Shown here: positions 16,672 through 24,699 of the stretch, piece by piece | Numbering within the stretch: position 1 is the first letter of the stretch | Layout of the letters: each line of letters opens with the position of its first letter | Assembly: GCA_025358295.1 (NCBI GenBank) | Contig: JANYJY010000009.1 | Span: 99,052 to 163,051, forward strand | DNA from: Gammaproteobacteria bacterium | Lineage (GTDB): Bacteria; Pseudomonadota; Gammaproteobacteria; Steroidobacterales; Steroidobacteraceae | Length of the DNA stretch: 64,000 nt | Reading direction: 5' to 3' | Notes under the pieces: model-generated | Database searches by the model: none | Seen by the model: only the letters and a program-made list of their open reading frames with translations | What the model was told of the DNA's origin: nothing | Made by a program: the position numbers and the translations under genes

Positions 16672-17340
16672 ATGACTTCCCGTCGATCACCCATGAGCGC
16701 TGCTGCTCCAGGGCTACTCGCTGCCGCAGCGTGGTTTGGTGTGCTATTGCAGCTTTGGCTCTCCATCAGGTTGGCACTCGCCAATGGAAAGACGGTTAGT
16801 AGCGGCCTGGTTGCCTACTTTGGCTACTTTACAATCCTAACAAACATCTTCGTTGCATTGGTCTGCACTGTCGGCTCGCTCCGTCAACACTCACCCGGTC
16901 GCTTGTTGTACCGCCTGCCAGTTGTCGGTTGCTCAACCGCCGCGATACTTGTCGTCGGCATCGGCTACCACACCCTGCTTCGTGAGATCTGGGCTCCACT
17001 GGGCGCCCAGTGGGTCGCCGACATAGTTTTGCACTACGTTGTACCCGCCGGAGCGCTGCTACATTGGTTGGTCTACCGCTCTGAAGACCGGGTAGTTTGG
17101 TGGGCACCGCTCTCTTGGTGCTGGTATCCGCTGGTCTATTTTGTCTACGTCATGGTGCGGGGAGAGATTCTGTCCTCCTATCCGTATCCGTTTATTGACG
17201 TCCTGGCCCTGGGATACACTCGGTCTGTGATCAACGCGGTCGGTTTCCTGATTGTCTTCGTTATCTTGGGCATTGCATTGCTGGGACTCAGTCGCCTCGC
17301 TGGGGGCGCCAGAAGCGCCGCCCATGAAGACGAGGTCTGA
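16672..17340 (+). CDS. Cassette 4: Pr6Pr-type membrane protein
   Basis: A 222-residue inner-membrane protein with about six hydrophobic helices. The features YFGYFTILTNIFVALV, VVGIGYHTLLREIW, DIVLHYVVPAGALLHWLVY and CWYPLVYFVYVMVRGEI fit the Pr6Pr / FAR-17a-like membrane family, whose function is not known. The start is ATG 16672 with AAGGAGGGGATCAATG, which is identical in 15 of 16 positions to the box inside attC 1. Codon use is less GC-rich than in the flanking chromosome, in keeping with an acquired cassette. Confidence 0.8.
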   Translation: MTSRRSPMSAAAPGLLAAAAWFGVLLQLWLSIRLALANGKTVSSGLVAYFGYFTILTNIFVALVCTVGSLRQHSPGRLLYRLPVVGCSTAAILVVGIGYHTLLREIWAPLGAQWVADIVLHYVVPAGALLHWLVYRSEDRVVWWAPLSWCWYPLVYFVYVMVRGEILSSYPYPFIDVLALGYTRSVINAVGFLIVFVILGIALLGLSRLAGGARSAAHEDEV

Positions 17341-17482
17341 CCAGCGGCTGGAGCGTACACGCGGGTGGCTTCATGTGGAGACTCAACGCGAACGCCAGTG
17401 CCCCCAGGACACCGGTTGGCGCAGACAATTTCTGGTGGGCCGCTGACCACACGCAACTCAATCTCATCTTTAGGCGTTAAAC
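17335..17482 (+). other. attC site 4 (degenerate)
   Basis: 148 bp from GTCTGAC (17335-17341) to a good core GTTAAAC (17476-17482). The left arm CAGCGGCTGGAGCG resembles CAACGGTTCGAGCG of the other sites. It lacks the ribosome-binding box and the micro-ORF. Pairing of the two arms is weaker than in site 2, so the exact ends are uncertain. Confidence 0.5.
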
Positions 17483-17490
17483 TGCAGTAA

Positions 17491-17976
17491 ATGATCAAGC
17501 CATCATTGCGAACGGCGTCAATATCCTGCCTTGCGATCTGGGCGGCGATCTGGCTGCTTTTTCTCTTGATGCGCTTCTCACCGCTCGACATCAGGGTAAT
17601 TCCAGGTATCGGTGAGTTCATGCTTGTGGCGCTCGCGGTTGTCCTATTCGCTCCGATCGCGGCCGTGGGGTTTGCGGCGGTTGCGCTAATTCGACAGTGC
17701 CGAGTTCAGTCAAACTGGATCACATTGGCATGTGCGATTGCTGCACTCTTTGGCCAGGGCTTTCTTTTCCTCACTTCGAGGTGGCTGTTATGCTCAATCT
17801 CATTGATAGACTTTATGAGTATTGCGCCATGCGCACCCTTCTCACCCTCGTCGCAATCCTCGCTATCGGCACGTCGCTACCGGTCGTCTCGCAACCCGCC
17901 ATTGCTGTGTCGTCGAATGCTTCCGCGCATTTGGCCCATGAGAACTATGTCGCTGCAATTAACTCCAACAATCTAG
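17491..17976 (+). CDS. Cassette 5: small membrane protein, 3' end doubtful
   Basis: Starts at ATG 17491, eight bases after the GTTAAAC core. Residues 10-25, 44-68 and 75-95 are hydrophobic, so the first 100 residues look like a small inner-membrane protein of unknown family. From about residue 108 the frame runs through the signal-peptide region of the next gene in another phase and turns into Ser/Arg-rich text that looks meaningless. The true gene may have ended near 17810 and lost its stop, or the two genes may have been joined by deletion. Confidence 0.4.
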   Translation: MIKPSLRTASISCLAIWAAIWLLFLLMRFSPLDIRVIPGIGEFMLVALAVVLFAPIAAVGFAAVALIRQCRVQSNWITLACAIAALFGQGFLFLTSRWLLCSISLIDFMSIAPCAPFSPSSQSSLSARRYRSSRNPPLLCRRMLPRIWPMRTMSLQLTPTI

Positions 17977-18302
17977 AGTCGCTGCTCGGGATGCTCACCG
18001 ACGACGTCGTGTTCATGGCGCCGAACGACAAGCCCTATGCCGGCAAAGCTGCCGTCCGTCCATGGCTGGCAGCGTATCTCAAGGCATACAAAACGCATTG
18101 GGACAAACCAGTTCAAGAATTCGTAGTCAATGGAGAATGGGCGTTCGAACGCTATTCGTATACCTCTACGGATACGCCTCAGGGCGCAGGCGCGCCCGTC
18201 GTGGACACCGGGTGGGGATTCGTGGTCTATCATCACGACGCAGACGGCAGGTGGCGCGTAGCGCGCGATGGATGGGGTTCTAATCATCCGCCGGCCAAGT
18301 GA
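17829..18302 (+). CDS. Cassette 5: exported SnoaL-like (NTF2-fold) protein
   Basis: A 157-residue protein with a Sec signal peptide (MRTLLTLVAILAIGTSLPVVSQ) at ATG 17829, then an NTF2-like/DUF4440 domain: HENYVAAINSNNLESLLGMLTDDVVFMAPNDKPYAGKAAVRPWL, with WAFERYSYTSTDTPQG, DTGWGFVVYHHDADGRWRVARDGW at the end. This layout matches SgcJ/SnoaL-like proteins with varied or unknown activity. An in-frame upstream start (17697) would overlap the previous gene and lacks a signal peptide. Confidence 0.75.
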   Translation: MRTLLTLVAILAIGTSLPVVSQPAIAVSSNASAHLAHENYVAAINSNNLESLLGMLTDDVVFMAPNDKPYAGKAAVRPWLAAYLKAYKTHWDKPVQEFVVNGEWAFERYSYTSTDTPQGAGAPVVDTGWGFVVYHHDADGRWRVARDGWGSNHPPAK

Positions 18303-18304
18303 AA

Positions 18305-18360
18305 ATCTAACGGATGATGGAGCAAACACGCGGCTCGACATCATTGAGTCGGCAAGGAGG
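18305..18360 (+). other. attC site 5, left half only
   Basis: ATCTAAC (18305-18311) is a perfect first box and is followed by an arm and centre like those of sites 1-3, up to GGCAAGGAGG (18351-18360). The right arm and the GTTRRRY core are missing; instead the glyoxalase gene begins at the position of the micro-ORF start. Confidence 0.5.
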
Positions 18361-18365
18361 GGGCG

Positions 18366-18641
18366 ATGAATCTCTCGAATGCAACGGTTGGCCAAGTGAT
18401 TATTCCTGTCGAAGACTTCGGTCGTGGCTTATCCTTCTATAAGGACGTTCTGGGCTTGCCGTTTCTTTTTTCTGCTCATCCGCAGATGGCGTTCTTCATG
18501 TGCGGAGCGGTTCGGCTCTTGGTTGGCGTTGTTCCTGCGGGGCAGCCCGCTCAGCGTGCCTCTACCATCTATTTCCGAGTCAAGGACATCCAAGCTGCCT
18601 ACTTGGCGCTTATGAACGAGATCGACATTGCGGGCGTCTGA
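18366..18641 (+). pseudogene. Cassette 6: truncated glyoxalase/VOC protein
   Basis: A 91-residue frame of the vicinal oxygen chelate superfamily: GQVIIPVEDFGRGLSFYKDVLGLPF, MAFFMCGAVRLLVGV and ASTIYFRVKDIQAAYLAL. A complete domain has about 120-130 residues and a further strand pair with a metal-binding Glu, which is missing after ALMNE. The protein is therefore cut short. Its ribosome-binding site AAGGAGGGGG and ATG lie where the attC micro-ORFs begin, so it appears to be started by the attC centre. Confidence 0.7.
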
Positions 18642-18724
18642 CTGCTCCTCGCCACAGGGTCAGGCCGTCATTGACGGTCGCGGAGACTAAAGAATCTTTT
18701 TCAGTCGGCCTGTGCACACAGACA

Positions 18725-19105
18725 ATGCCCATCTATCACAATCAATTCGATACGCTGCCAGCCGACACCGAGCGAGTGTTCAGGACGATCTTCAAAGCAG
18801 ACTCGAAAAATACGCCCTGTTCTTTGCATGAGAACGTGCTGGTGGCGCACGCCATCATTCCACTCCATGTGCACTGGGTTACGGAGATCCTAATTTGCCT
18901 CAGCGGAACTGCCGAGTGTTCTTTCAACGGCGCGGCCGCGGAGGCCTATGCTGCAGGCAGTGTCGTAGTCATACCGCCGAATACCCCGCACACCATTCGA
19001 AATACCGGCGATGCGCTGTTGAGGCAGCTGTCCTTTCTCGCCGGCGATCCACCGGATACCCGGTGGTTGCAGACGCCGGGAAGCGTCGATCACATCGCAC
19101 CTTAG
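18725..19105 (+). CDS. Small cupin-domain protein
   Basis: A 126-residue single cupin from ATG 18725. The metal-binding motif is HVHWVTEILICLSG (H-x-H-x3-E-x6-G) near residue 42, and the second motif is GSVVVIPPNTPHTIRNTG. Such small cupins bind a divalent metal; the substrate is unknown. It is the first gene after the recognisable cassettes and has no attC next to it, so it is probably chromosomal, though it could be a last cassette that lost its site. No strong ribosome-binding site is seen. Confidence 0.75.
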   Translation: MPIYHNQFDTLPADTERVFRTIFKADSKNTPCSLHENVLVAHAIIPLHVHWVTEILICLSGTAECSFNGAAAEAYAAGSVVVIPPNTPHTIRNTGDALLRQLSFLAGDPPDTRWLQTPGSVDHIAP

Positions 19106-19202
19106 CGCGACCATTGGCCCGCTATATCTCTTCACGGCCGCGCTTGCGTCACGCACAATGCACTAACCAATCGACGCCACTATTAGGAGGCCTGCATACA
19201 CC

Positions 19203-19523
19203 ATGTACACGACTACAACTTTCGAGCTCCCAGGATATCGAGTGATGAAATCCATTGGAGTCGTCCGAGGGATTACGGTACGCACGAGATCGCTCCCCTT
19301 GAGCATACTGGGGGGGCTGAGAACTCTATTCGGCGGACGGGTCGGGATTTTTTCCGACCTTTGTGAATCGGCGCGGGAAGAGTCCTTTCAATTGATGCTT
19401 GCCCATGCGCGCAAGCTGGGCGCGAACGGCGTCATCGGCATCCGCTATGACACGGGACCCATGGTGGGGGCGGCGGAAGTGCTTTGCTACGGTACCGCCG
19501 TTGTCGCAGAACCAATGACCTAG
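19203..19523 (+). CDS. YbjQ/UPF0145 family protein
   Basis: A 106-residue member of the YbjQ family (putative heavy-metal-binding domain). Features: TTTFELPGYRVMKSIGVVRGITVRT at the start, FSDLCESAREESFQLMLAHARKLGANGVIGIRYDT in the middle and EVLCYGTAVV at the end. A well-placed AGGAGG lies 12 bases before the start. Members form pentamers; the cellular role is not established. Confidence 0.9.
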   Translation: MYTTTTFELPGYRVMKSIGVVRGITVRTRSLPLSILGGLRTLFGGRVGIFSDLCESAREESFQLMLAHARKLGANGVIGIRYDTGPMVGAAEVLCYGTAVVAEPMT

Positions 19524-19614
19524 GTCGGAACCTTCGGGCAGCGCCTCCGAGCCGCCCCTATCGCACATCGGGATCAAGTGCATTCGCGTGCGCGACGCGC
19601 ACGACCCGTAATCC

Positions 19615-20793
19615 TCATGCAACCTCGAAGAGGCCTGCTGCTCCCATGCCGCCGCCGATGCACATGGTGGTCACTACGTATTTAACGCCGCGTCGCTTGC
19701 CCTCGATGAGCGCGTGGCCCACCAACCGCGACCCTGACATGCCGTAGGGATGTCCCACCGCGATGGCGCCACCATCGACATTGAGACGCTCGTCGGGAAT
19801 CCCGAGCCGATCACGGCAGTAAATGACCTGCACGGCAAAGGCCTCGTTCAACTCCCAGAGTCCGATATCCTCGACTCGCAATCCCGCCTTGGCCAGCAGC
19901 TTGGGCACGGCGAATACGGGGCCGATCCCCATTTCATCGGGCTCGCAGCCCGCTATTTGAAAGCCGCGAAATATGCCCAGCGGACTCAAGCCCTTCTTCT
20001 CGGCACGTTTCGCATCCATGACTATGCATACCGACGCGCCGTCGCAGAATTGGCTCGAATTCCCCGCGGCGATGACGCCCCCCGGCAAAGCGGAGCGAAT
20101 CTTTGCGACACCTTCGTAGGTTGTGTCGGGCCGAATGCCCTCGTCGGCACTGATGGTGACTTCCCGTGTGGCGATCGAGCCTGAACCCTTGTCGGCCACT
20201 GCCATCATCGTGGTCATGGGCACGATTTCATCGGCGAACCGTCCGGCCTGCGCTGCCGCTGCGGCCCTCAATTGGCTCCGCACCCCGTATTCGTCCTGCG
20301 CTTGCCGCGCAATGTGGTAGCGCTTGGCAACGGTTTCCGCCGTCTGCAGCATGTTCCAATAGATTTCCGGTTTGTGCTGGACCAGCCATTGCTCCTTGAG
20401 CATGCGCAAATTCGCCTGGTTCTGCAGGCAGGAAATCGATTCCAGCCCTCCCGCCGCATATACCTCGCCCTCACCGGCGATGATGCGCTGTGCCGCGAGC
20501 GCAATGGTTTGCAACCCGGTGGAACAGAAGCGATTCACCGAGACGCCGGCCGTTGTCACCGGACAGCCGGCCCGTAGCGCCACTTGGCGGGCCACATTCA
20601 TGCCGGCGGCACCCTCCAGAAAGGTGCCCCCCACCATGACGTCTTCGACTTCAGCCGGATCGAGGCCCGCACGCTGCATGGCATGCTGCAAAACGTGTCC
20701 GGTAAAGGTCACCGGATGCGTCATATTGAATGCGCCGCGCCATGATTTCGCAAGACCGGTGCGGGCGGTTGAAACGATGACGGCGTCGGACAT
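19615..20793 (-). CDS. Acetyl-CoA C-acyltransferase (thiolase)
   Basis: Last step of fatty-acid beta-oxidation: thiolytic cleavage of 3-ketoacyl-CoA. It has 392 residues with the nucleophile Cys in [11 protein letters not shown] (near 90), NEAFAVQ, the catalytic His in [16 protein letters not shown] and the second Cys in [13 protein letters not shown] near the end. It starts two bases after the stop of the multifunctional beta-oxidation protein, so the two form an operon, as in fadBA or fadJI. Assignment to fadA or fadI is not possible by eye. Confidence 0.95.
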   Translation of the reverse strand: MSDAVIVSTARTGLAKSWRGAFNMTHPVTFTGHVLQHAMQRAGLDPAEVEDVMVGGTFLEGAAGMNVARQVALRAGCPVTTAGVSVNRFCSTGLQTIALAAQRIIAGEGEVYAAGGLESISCLQNQANLRMLKEQWLVQHKPEIYWNMLQTAETVAKRYHIARQAQDEYGVRSQLRAAAAAQAGRFADEIVPMTTMMAVADKGSGSIATREVTISADEGIRPDTTYEGVAKIRSALPGGVIAAGNSSQFCDGASVCIVMDAKRAEKKGLSPLGIFRGFQIAGCEPDEMGIGPVFAVPKLLAKAGLRVEDIGLWELNEAFAVQVIYCRDRLGIPDERLNVDGGAIAVGHPYGMSGSRLVGHALIEGKRRGVKYVVTTMCIGGGMGAAGLFEVA

Positions 20794-20795
20794 GA

Positions 20796-22892
20796 CTACT
20801 TTCCAGAATTGGAGAAGGTTTTACCTTCGGAGGCAAGCTGCGTGAGCAAGGGCGCCGGCTCCCAGGCATCCGGCGTATATCCCTTGGCGAATTCCCGCAT
20901 GGTGCGCAGTACATTGGGCAGGCCCACGGTGTCGGCATAGAAGAGCGGCCCGCCGCGAAAATCAGGAAAGCCGTACCCGGTCAAATACACCACGTCGATA
21001 TCGGACGCCCTCAAGGCGATGCCCTCCTGCAAAATGCGCGCGCCCTCATTGATGAGCGCATACAGCGCACGTTGCACGATTTCCTGATCGCTGATCTTGC
21101 GGCGCGTGATGCCCAATTTGGCCGATTCCTCCAGCACGATCTGGGTCACCAGGTCGGAGGGATGCGCCGTCCGATCCCCGGCCTTGTAGTCGTACCAACC
21201 GGCGCCGGTCTTTTGACCGAAACGTCCCAGCTCACAGACGCGATCCGGAGACTTGGAAAACACGCGGTCCGGATACTCGATATACAGACGCTTGCGGATG
21301 TACCAAAGAATGTCGTTGCCCGCGAGGTCGCTGACCCGGAACGGACCCATGGCAAAGCCGAACTTCTCCATAGCCTGATCGATTTGCTGTGGCAACGCAC
21401 CCACATCCAACAATAATTCCATCTGTCGGAAATACGAGTTCATCATGCGGTTGCCGATAAATCCGTCACAAACGCCGGACATGACGCCGACTTTCTTGAT
21501 CTGCTTGGACACGGCCATGCTGGTCGCCACCACATCCTTGGCGCTCTTCTCTCCCCGCACGATCTCCAGCAGCTTGCTGACATTCGCCGGGCTGAAGAAA
21601 TGCAAGCCGATGACGTCCTGCGGCCGGCGAGTGAAGTTCGCGATCTTGTTCAGGTCCAGGGTCGATGTGTTGGAGGCGAGGATGGCGCCGCTCTTGGCCA
21701 CCTGGTCCAATTTTTCGAATACCTGCTTCTTGACTTGCATGTCCTCGAACACGGCCTCAATGACCAGATCCGCATTCTTGAGGTCGTCGTACGATAGCGT
21801 GCCGCTGATCCGCTTGACGCGCTTGTCGAACTCCTCCTCAGTCAGCCGCCCTTTCTTCAAGGTATTTTCGTAGTTCCTTTTTACGGTCGCCAAACCCTTG
21901 TCGAGCGCGGCCTGGGTTGTCTCGAGAACCGTCACCGGAATGCCGGCATTGGCGAAGTTCATCGCAATCCCGCCGCCCATGGTGCCGGCGCCGATCACAG
22001 CCACTGACTTCACTGTGCGCAGCGGGGTGCTGCTCGGCACGTCGGGAATCTTGGCCGCGGCCCGCATTGCAAAAAACGCGTGCCGCAATGCCTGGGACTC
22101 CGAGCTGTTCAACAACTCGATAAACAGAGTTCCCTCGGTCTTCATGCCTTCATCGAAGGGCTTGAGCACGGCGGCCTCGATCGCCTCGATGCACTTGAGC
22201 GGCGCAGGATAGTTCTTGGCAAGCGGAGCCACGGCGCCGCGCGCGAAATCCAGAAATGCCTCTGCGTTTTCCAGTTTTATTTTGAGGTCGCGCGCTTTCT
22301 TGGGCGGCATTCGCTCCGCGACGACGCGCTCGGCGAAGGCAATGGCCGCGGGCAGCGCATCACCCTCGACGACGGAGTCGAGCAAGGCGGTGTTCTCAAG
22401 TTCGCGCGCACTCACCGGGGTGCCACTCACGATCATATTGAGCGAGCGTTCCACGCCCACCAGCCGCGGTAGACGCTGCGTGCCGCCCGCACCGGGCAAT
22501 AAGCCCAGTTTGACCTCGGGCAGACCCAGCTGCACTTTTGCCGTGGCCACCCGATAGTGACAGGCCATGGCCAGTTCCAGCCCGCCGCCCAACGCCAGCC
22601 CGTTGAGTGCCGCAATCACCGGCTTCGGCGAACTTTCGATCTGCGTAAATAAATCCGTCAGCGAAGGACTGGCGGTCAAGGCGCTTGAACCGAATTCTCC
22701 AACATCCGCGCCGCCACAGAAGGCGCTGCCCGACCCGGCGATCACCACCGCTGCGATCGATGTGTCGTTCGACGCGCGCTCCATGCCGTCGGCTATGGCG
22801 GTGCGCAACCCCAGGCCCAAGGCGTTGACGGGTGGATTCTTTAAGGTAATCACGGCGACGGCGCCGTGTGAAGTATAGTCAGCGAATGCCAT
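20796..22892 (-). CDS. Multifunctional enoyl-CoA hydratase / 3-hydroxyacyl-CoA dehydrogenase
   Basis: Alpha subunit of beta-oxidation, 698 residues from ATG 22892. The N-terminal crotonase domain has [27 protein letters not shown] and [20 protein letters not shown] with the catalytic Glu residues in [21 protein letters not shown]. The middle Rossmann domain has [23 protein letters not shown]. The dehydrogenase domain has [17 protein letters not shown] and the C-terminal 3HCDH repeats. An in-frame extension upstream of 22892 is a shadow of the divergent gene. The start codon shares two bases with the start of the divergent glycosyltransferase. Confidence 0.95.
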   Translation of the reverse strand: MAFADYTSHGAVAVITLKNPPVNALGLGLRTAIADGMERASNDTSIAAVVIAGSGSAFCGGADVGEFGSSALTASPSLTDLFTQIESSPKPVIAALNGLALGGGLELAMACHYRVATAKVQLGLPEVKLGLLPGAGGTQRLPRLVGVERSLNMIVSGTPVSARELENTALLDSVVEGDALPAAIAFAERVVAERMPPKKARDLKIKLENAEAFLDFARGAVAPLAKNYPAPLKCIEAIEAAVLKPFDEGMKTEGTLFIELLNSSESQALRHAFFAMRAAAKIPDVPSSTPLRTVKSVAVIGAGTMGGGIAMNFANAGIPVTVLETTQAALDKGLATVKRNYENTLKKGRLTEEEFDKRVKRISGTLSYDDLKNADLVIEAVFEDMQVKKQVFEKLDQVAKSGAILASNTSTLDLNKIANFTRRPQDVIGLHFFSPANVSKLLEIVRGEKSAKDVVATSMAVSKQIKKVGVMSGVCDGFIGNRMMNSYFRQMELLLDVGALPQQIDQAMEKFGFAMGPFRVSDLAGNDILWYIRKRLYIEYPDRVFSKSPDRVCELGRFGQKTGAGWYDYKAGDRTAHPSDLVTQIVLEESAKLGITRRKISDQEIVQRALYALINEGARILQEGIALRASDIDVVYLTGYGFPDFRGGPLFYADTVGLPNVLRTMREFAKGYTPDAWEPAPLLTQLASEGKTFSNSGK

Positions 22893-24699
22893 GCGCTCTC
22901 CTGTTTGGGCTGCCAAGTATACTGCTTTGCTGAGACGACTCCTCAGGCCGGCGACCTTGATCTTTTTGGCGTTGCTGTCGATTTGGTGCGTCGGCATGTT
23001 GGGACGCGGGTACTGGACTCCCGACGAACCGCGCGAAGCGGACATCGCCTGGCGCATGAGCTGGCAGGCGGACAAAGCCGTCCCTGTCCTGGCAGGCGAG
23101 GCCTTTTGCGAAAAGCCGCCCCTGACATATTGGATCGCGGCCGCCCCCATTCGGCTGTTCGGCACGGCGGCCTGGGCCGCCCGGTTGCCCAACCTGTTGT
23201 ACGCTCTGATCACGGCGCTCAGTGTGGGATGGCTGGCGCGCCGCAGCGTCGGCGGCGTGGCCGGCTTGGCCGCCGCCGCCGCCATGAGCACCTTTCTGCT
23301 CTCATACCAAGTGGCGATCTGGCTCGCCACCGACGCGCCTCTGCTGGCCGCCGAGTCGGTCGCTCTGTTGGGTACCTACTGGGGTTTCTACGCCACCAAC
23401 AATCGCGATCGTCTGCGGGGCTATCTATTGATGCATGCCGCGTTGGGTCTGGGCTTTTTGTGCAAGAGCGCGGTTGCTTGGATGCTGCCGGCGCTGGCCA
23501 TTCTCACCCTGGTCGTGTGGGAAAGGCGCTGGCGCGAACTGCTGCGCTGGGAACTGTATGCGGGCTTGGTCGTGCAGGCCGCGATGATTCTTACCTGGAT
23601 TGGGTTCGTGTATGCGGGCGCCGACGGCGTGGCGCACTTGAAAGTATTTTTCTGGAATAATTTGGTGGGACGCTTCACGCAGGTCGATGCGCCCACCGAA
23701 TTGCAATATGCGACCGCCCATCGCAATTCGCCGGGAAAGTACCTGATCGAACTGCCGCTGTATCTGGTCCCGTGGACACTGCTGGTCATTGCGGCGCTGC
23801 GCCGCGCCTGGCTGCAACGCAAGGCCTCGTTCGACGCCAATCGCCCGCTGCGTTTCGCGCTGGCGGCCTCGTTACCTACCTTGATTTTCCTGTCGTTGGC
23901 GGCCACGGCCCGCAATATTTATCTTGCGCCGGCACTGCCGGGGGTCGCCCTGTTGCTCGGCTGGTGGGTGCGAGAAGTCTCGGCCGGCCCGGATCCCTGG
24001 GACGTGCGTGCTCTGCGGGCGACTTCCGTCTTGTTGCAGTTGGGTGTGCTCGTCTGTGCCGCGGCATTGATCCTGGTGGGCCCCGATGGCTGGGCCACTA
24101 TGACATCACGTGCCGCATTCGTGCTGATTTCCACTGCCGGCTTGGCTGCAGCTGCGGTTCTGGCGAGGCGTGCATGGACCGCAGCCCCGCTCCGGGATCA
24201 GCACGCGCCCGGGTGGCTGTTCCTGGCCTATTGCGCGCTGCTAATTGGACCGTCATCGCAGCTGTACCGCCAAGTCGACACCTGGCAGGACCTAGGCTCG
24301 ATTGCTCGCGCCATGCAACACGACGCGGCGGGAAGACCCTTGATACTGTTCGCGCCGGATGAGACGACGCGGGCAATGATCGACATGTACGCACGGACCG
24401 AGGTCGGCTGGGTGCCCGGACCCATTGATGCGGCCGGTATCGCGCATCTTCGGACGGCCATCGAAGCCGCGCCTTACAGTCTCATCGTGGTGCAATTGCC
24501 GCACAGCGCGAACGCGGCGGCGCAACGGCTGGCGACCCACTTCGGCGCGCGACGACACGAGGAGACCCCAGCGCCGGACGACGCATCGCAGCTGCCGTGG
24601 TTGCGGGGAACGTTGCTGTCGGTAGCAAAAAGTTATTCCGTTCCGAATGGGCGCCGCTATGCGCTGCTCGAATGGCGCGAGAGCAAGCAGCCTGATTAG
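22891..24699 (+). CDS. GT39 (ArnT/PMT-type) membrane glycosyltransferase
   Basis: A 602-residue polytopic inner-membrane protein with about 11-13 hydrophobic helices. The catalytic loop has WTPDEPREADIAWRM near residue 43 (the acidic pair that defines the family) followed by GEAFCEKPPLTYWI. It transfers a sugar from an undecaprenyl-phosphate donor to a lipid or protein in the periplasm; acceptor unknown. The ATG at 22891 overlaps the start codon of the divergent beta-oxidation gene, so the true start may be slightly downstream. Its stop overlaps the glgA stop by four bases. Confidence 0.88.
   Translation: MRSPVWAAKYTALLRRLLRPATLIFLALLSIWCVGMLGRGYWTPDEPREADIAWRMSWQADKAVPVLAGEAFCEKPPLTYWIAAAPIRLFGTAAWAARLPNLLYALITALSVGWLARRSVGGVAGLAAAAAMSTFLLSYQVAIWLATDAPLLAAESVALLGTYWGFYATNNRDRLRGYLLMHAALGLGFLCKSAVAWMLPALAILTLVVWERRWRELLRWELYAGLVVQAAMILTWIGFVYAGADGVAHLKVFFWNNLVGRFTQVDAPTELQYATAHRNSPGKYLIELPLYLVPWTLLVIAALRRAWLQRKASFDANRPLRFALAASLPTLIFLSLAATARNIYLAPALPGVALLLGWWVREVSAGPDPWDVRALRATSVLLQLGVLVCAAALILVGPDGWATMTSRAAFVLISTAGLAAAAVLARRAWTAAPLRDQHAPGWLFLAYCALLIGPSSQLYRQVDTWQDLGSIARAMQHDAAGRPLILFAPDETTRAMIDMYARTEVGWVPGPIDAAGIAHLRTAIEAAPYSLIVVQLPHSANAAAQRLATHFGARRHEETPAPDDASQLPWLRGTLLSVAKSYSVPNGRRYALLEWRESKQPD

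Larger units (their letters stand above)
13024..18641 (+). mobile_element. Integron-type gene cassette array without integrase (CALIN-like)
   Basis: A block of small plus-strand genes, most with no operon logic, separated by imperfect inverted-repeat sites that begin with a TAAC box and end with GTTAG/GTTAAAC cores (13405-13533, 14113-14239, 16348-16459, 17335-17482, and a half site at 18305-18360). The left border is a lone core GTTAGGC at 13024-13030. In the second site the arm GGTTCGAGCGG pairs with CCGCTCAACC with one extra unpaired base, as in attC bottom-strand hairpins. The content (toxin-antitoxin pairs, hypotheticals, an attC-inserted IS) is typical of integron cassettes. No intI is seen on either side within the window. 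Confidence 0.75.

Noticed and set aside
19106-19202. ACTAACCAATCG as a last attC first box
   Set aside because: No matching right arm or GTTRRRY core nearby, so not called as an attC.
22893-23330. N-terminal extension of the beta-oxidation protein
   Set aside because: No homology to crotonase proteins and it overlaps the GT39 gene; the family start is at 22892.
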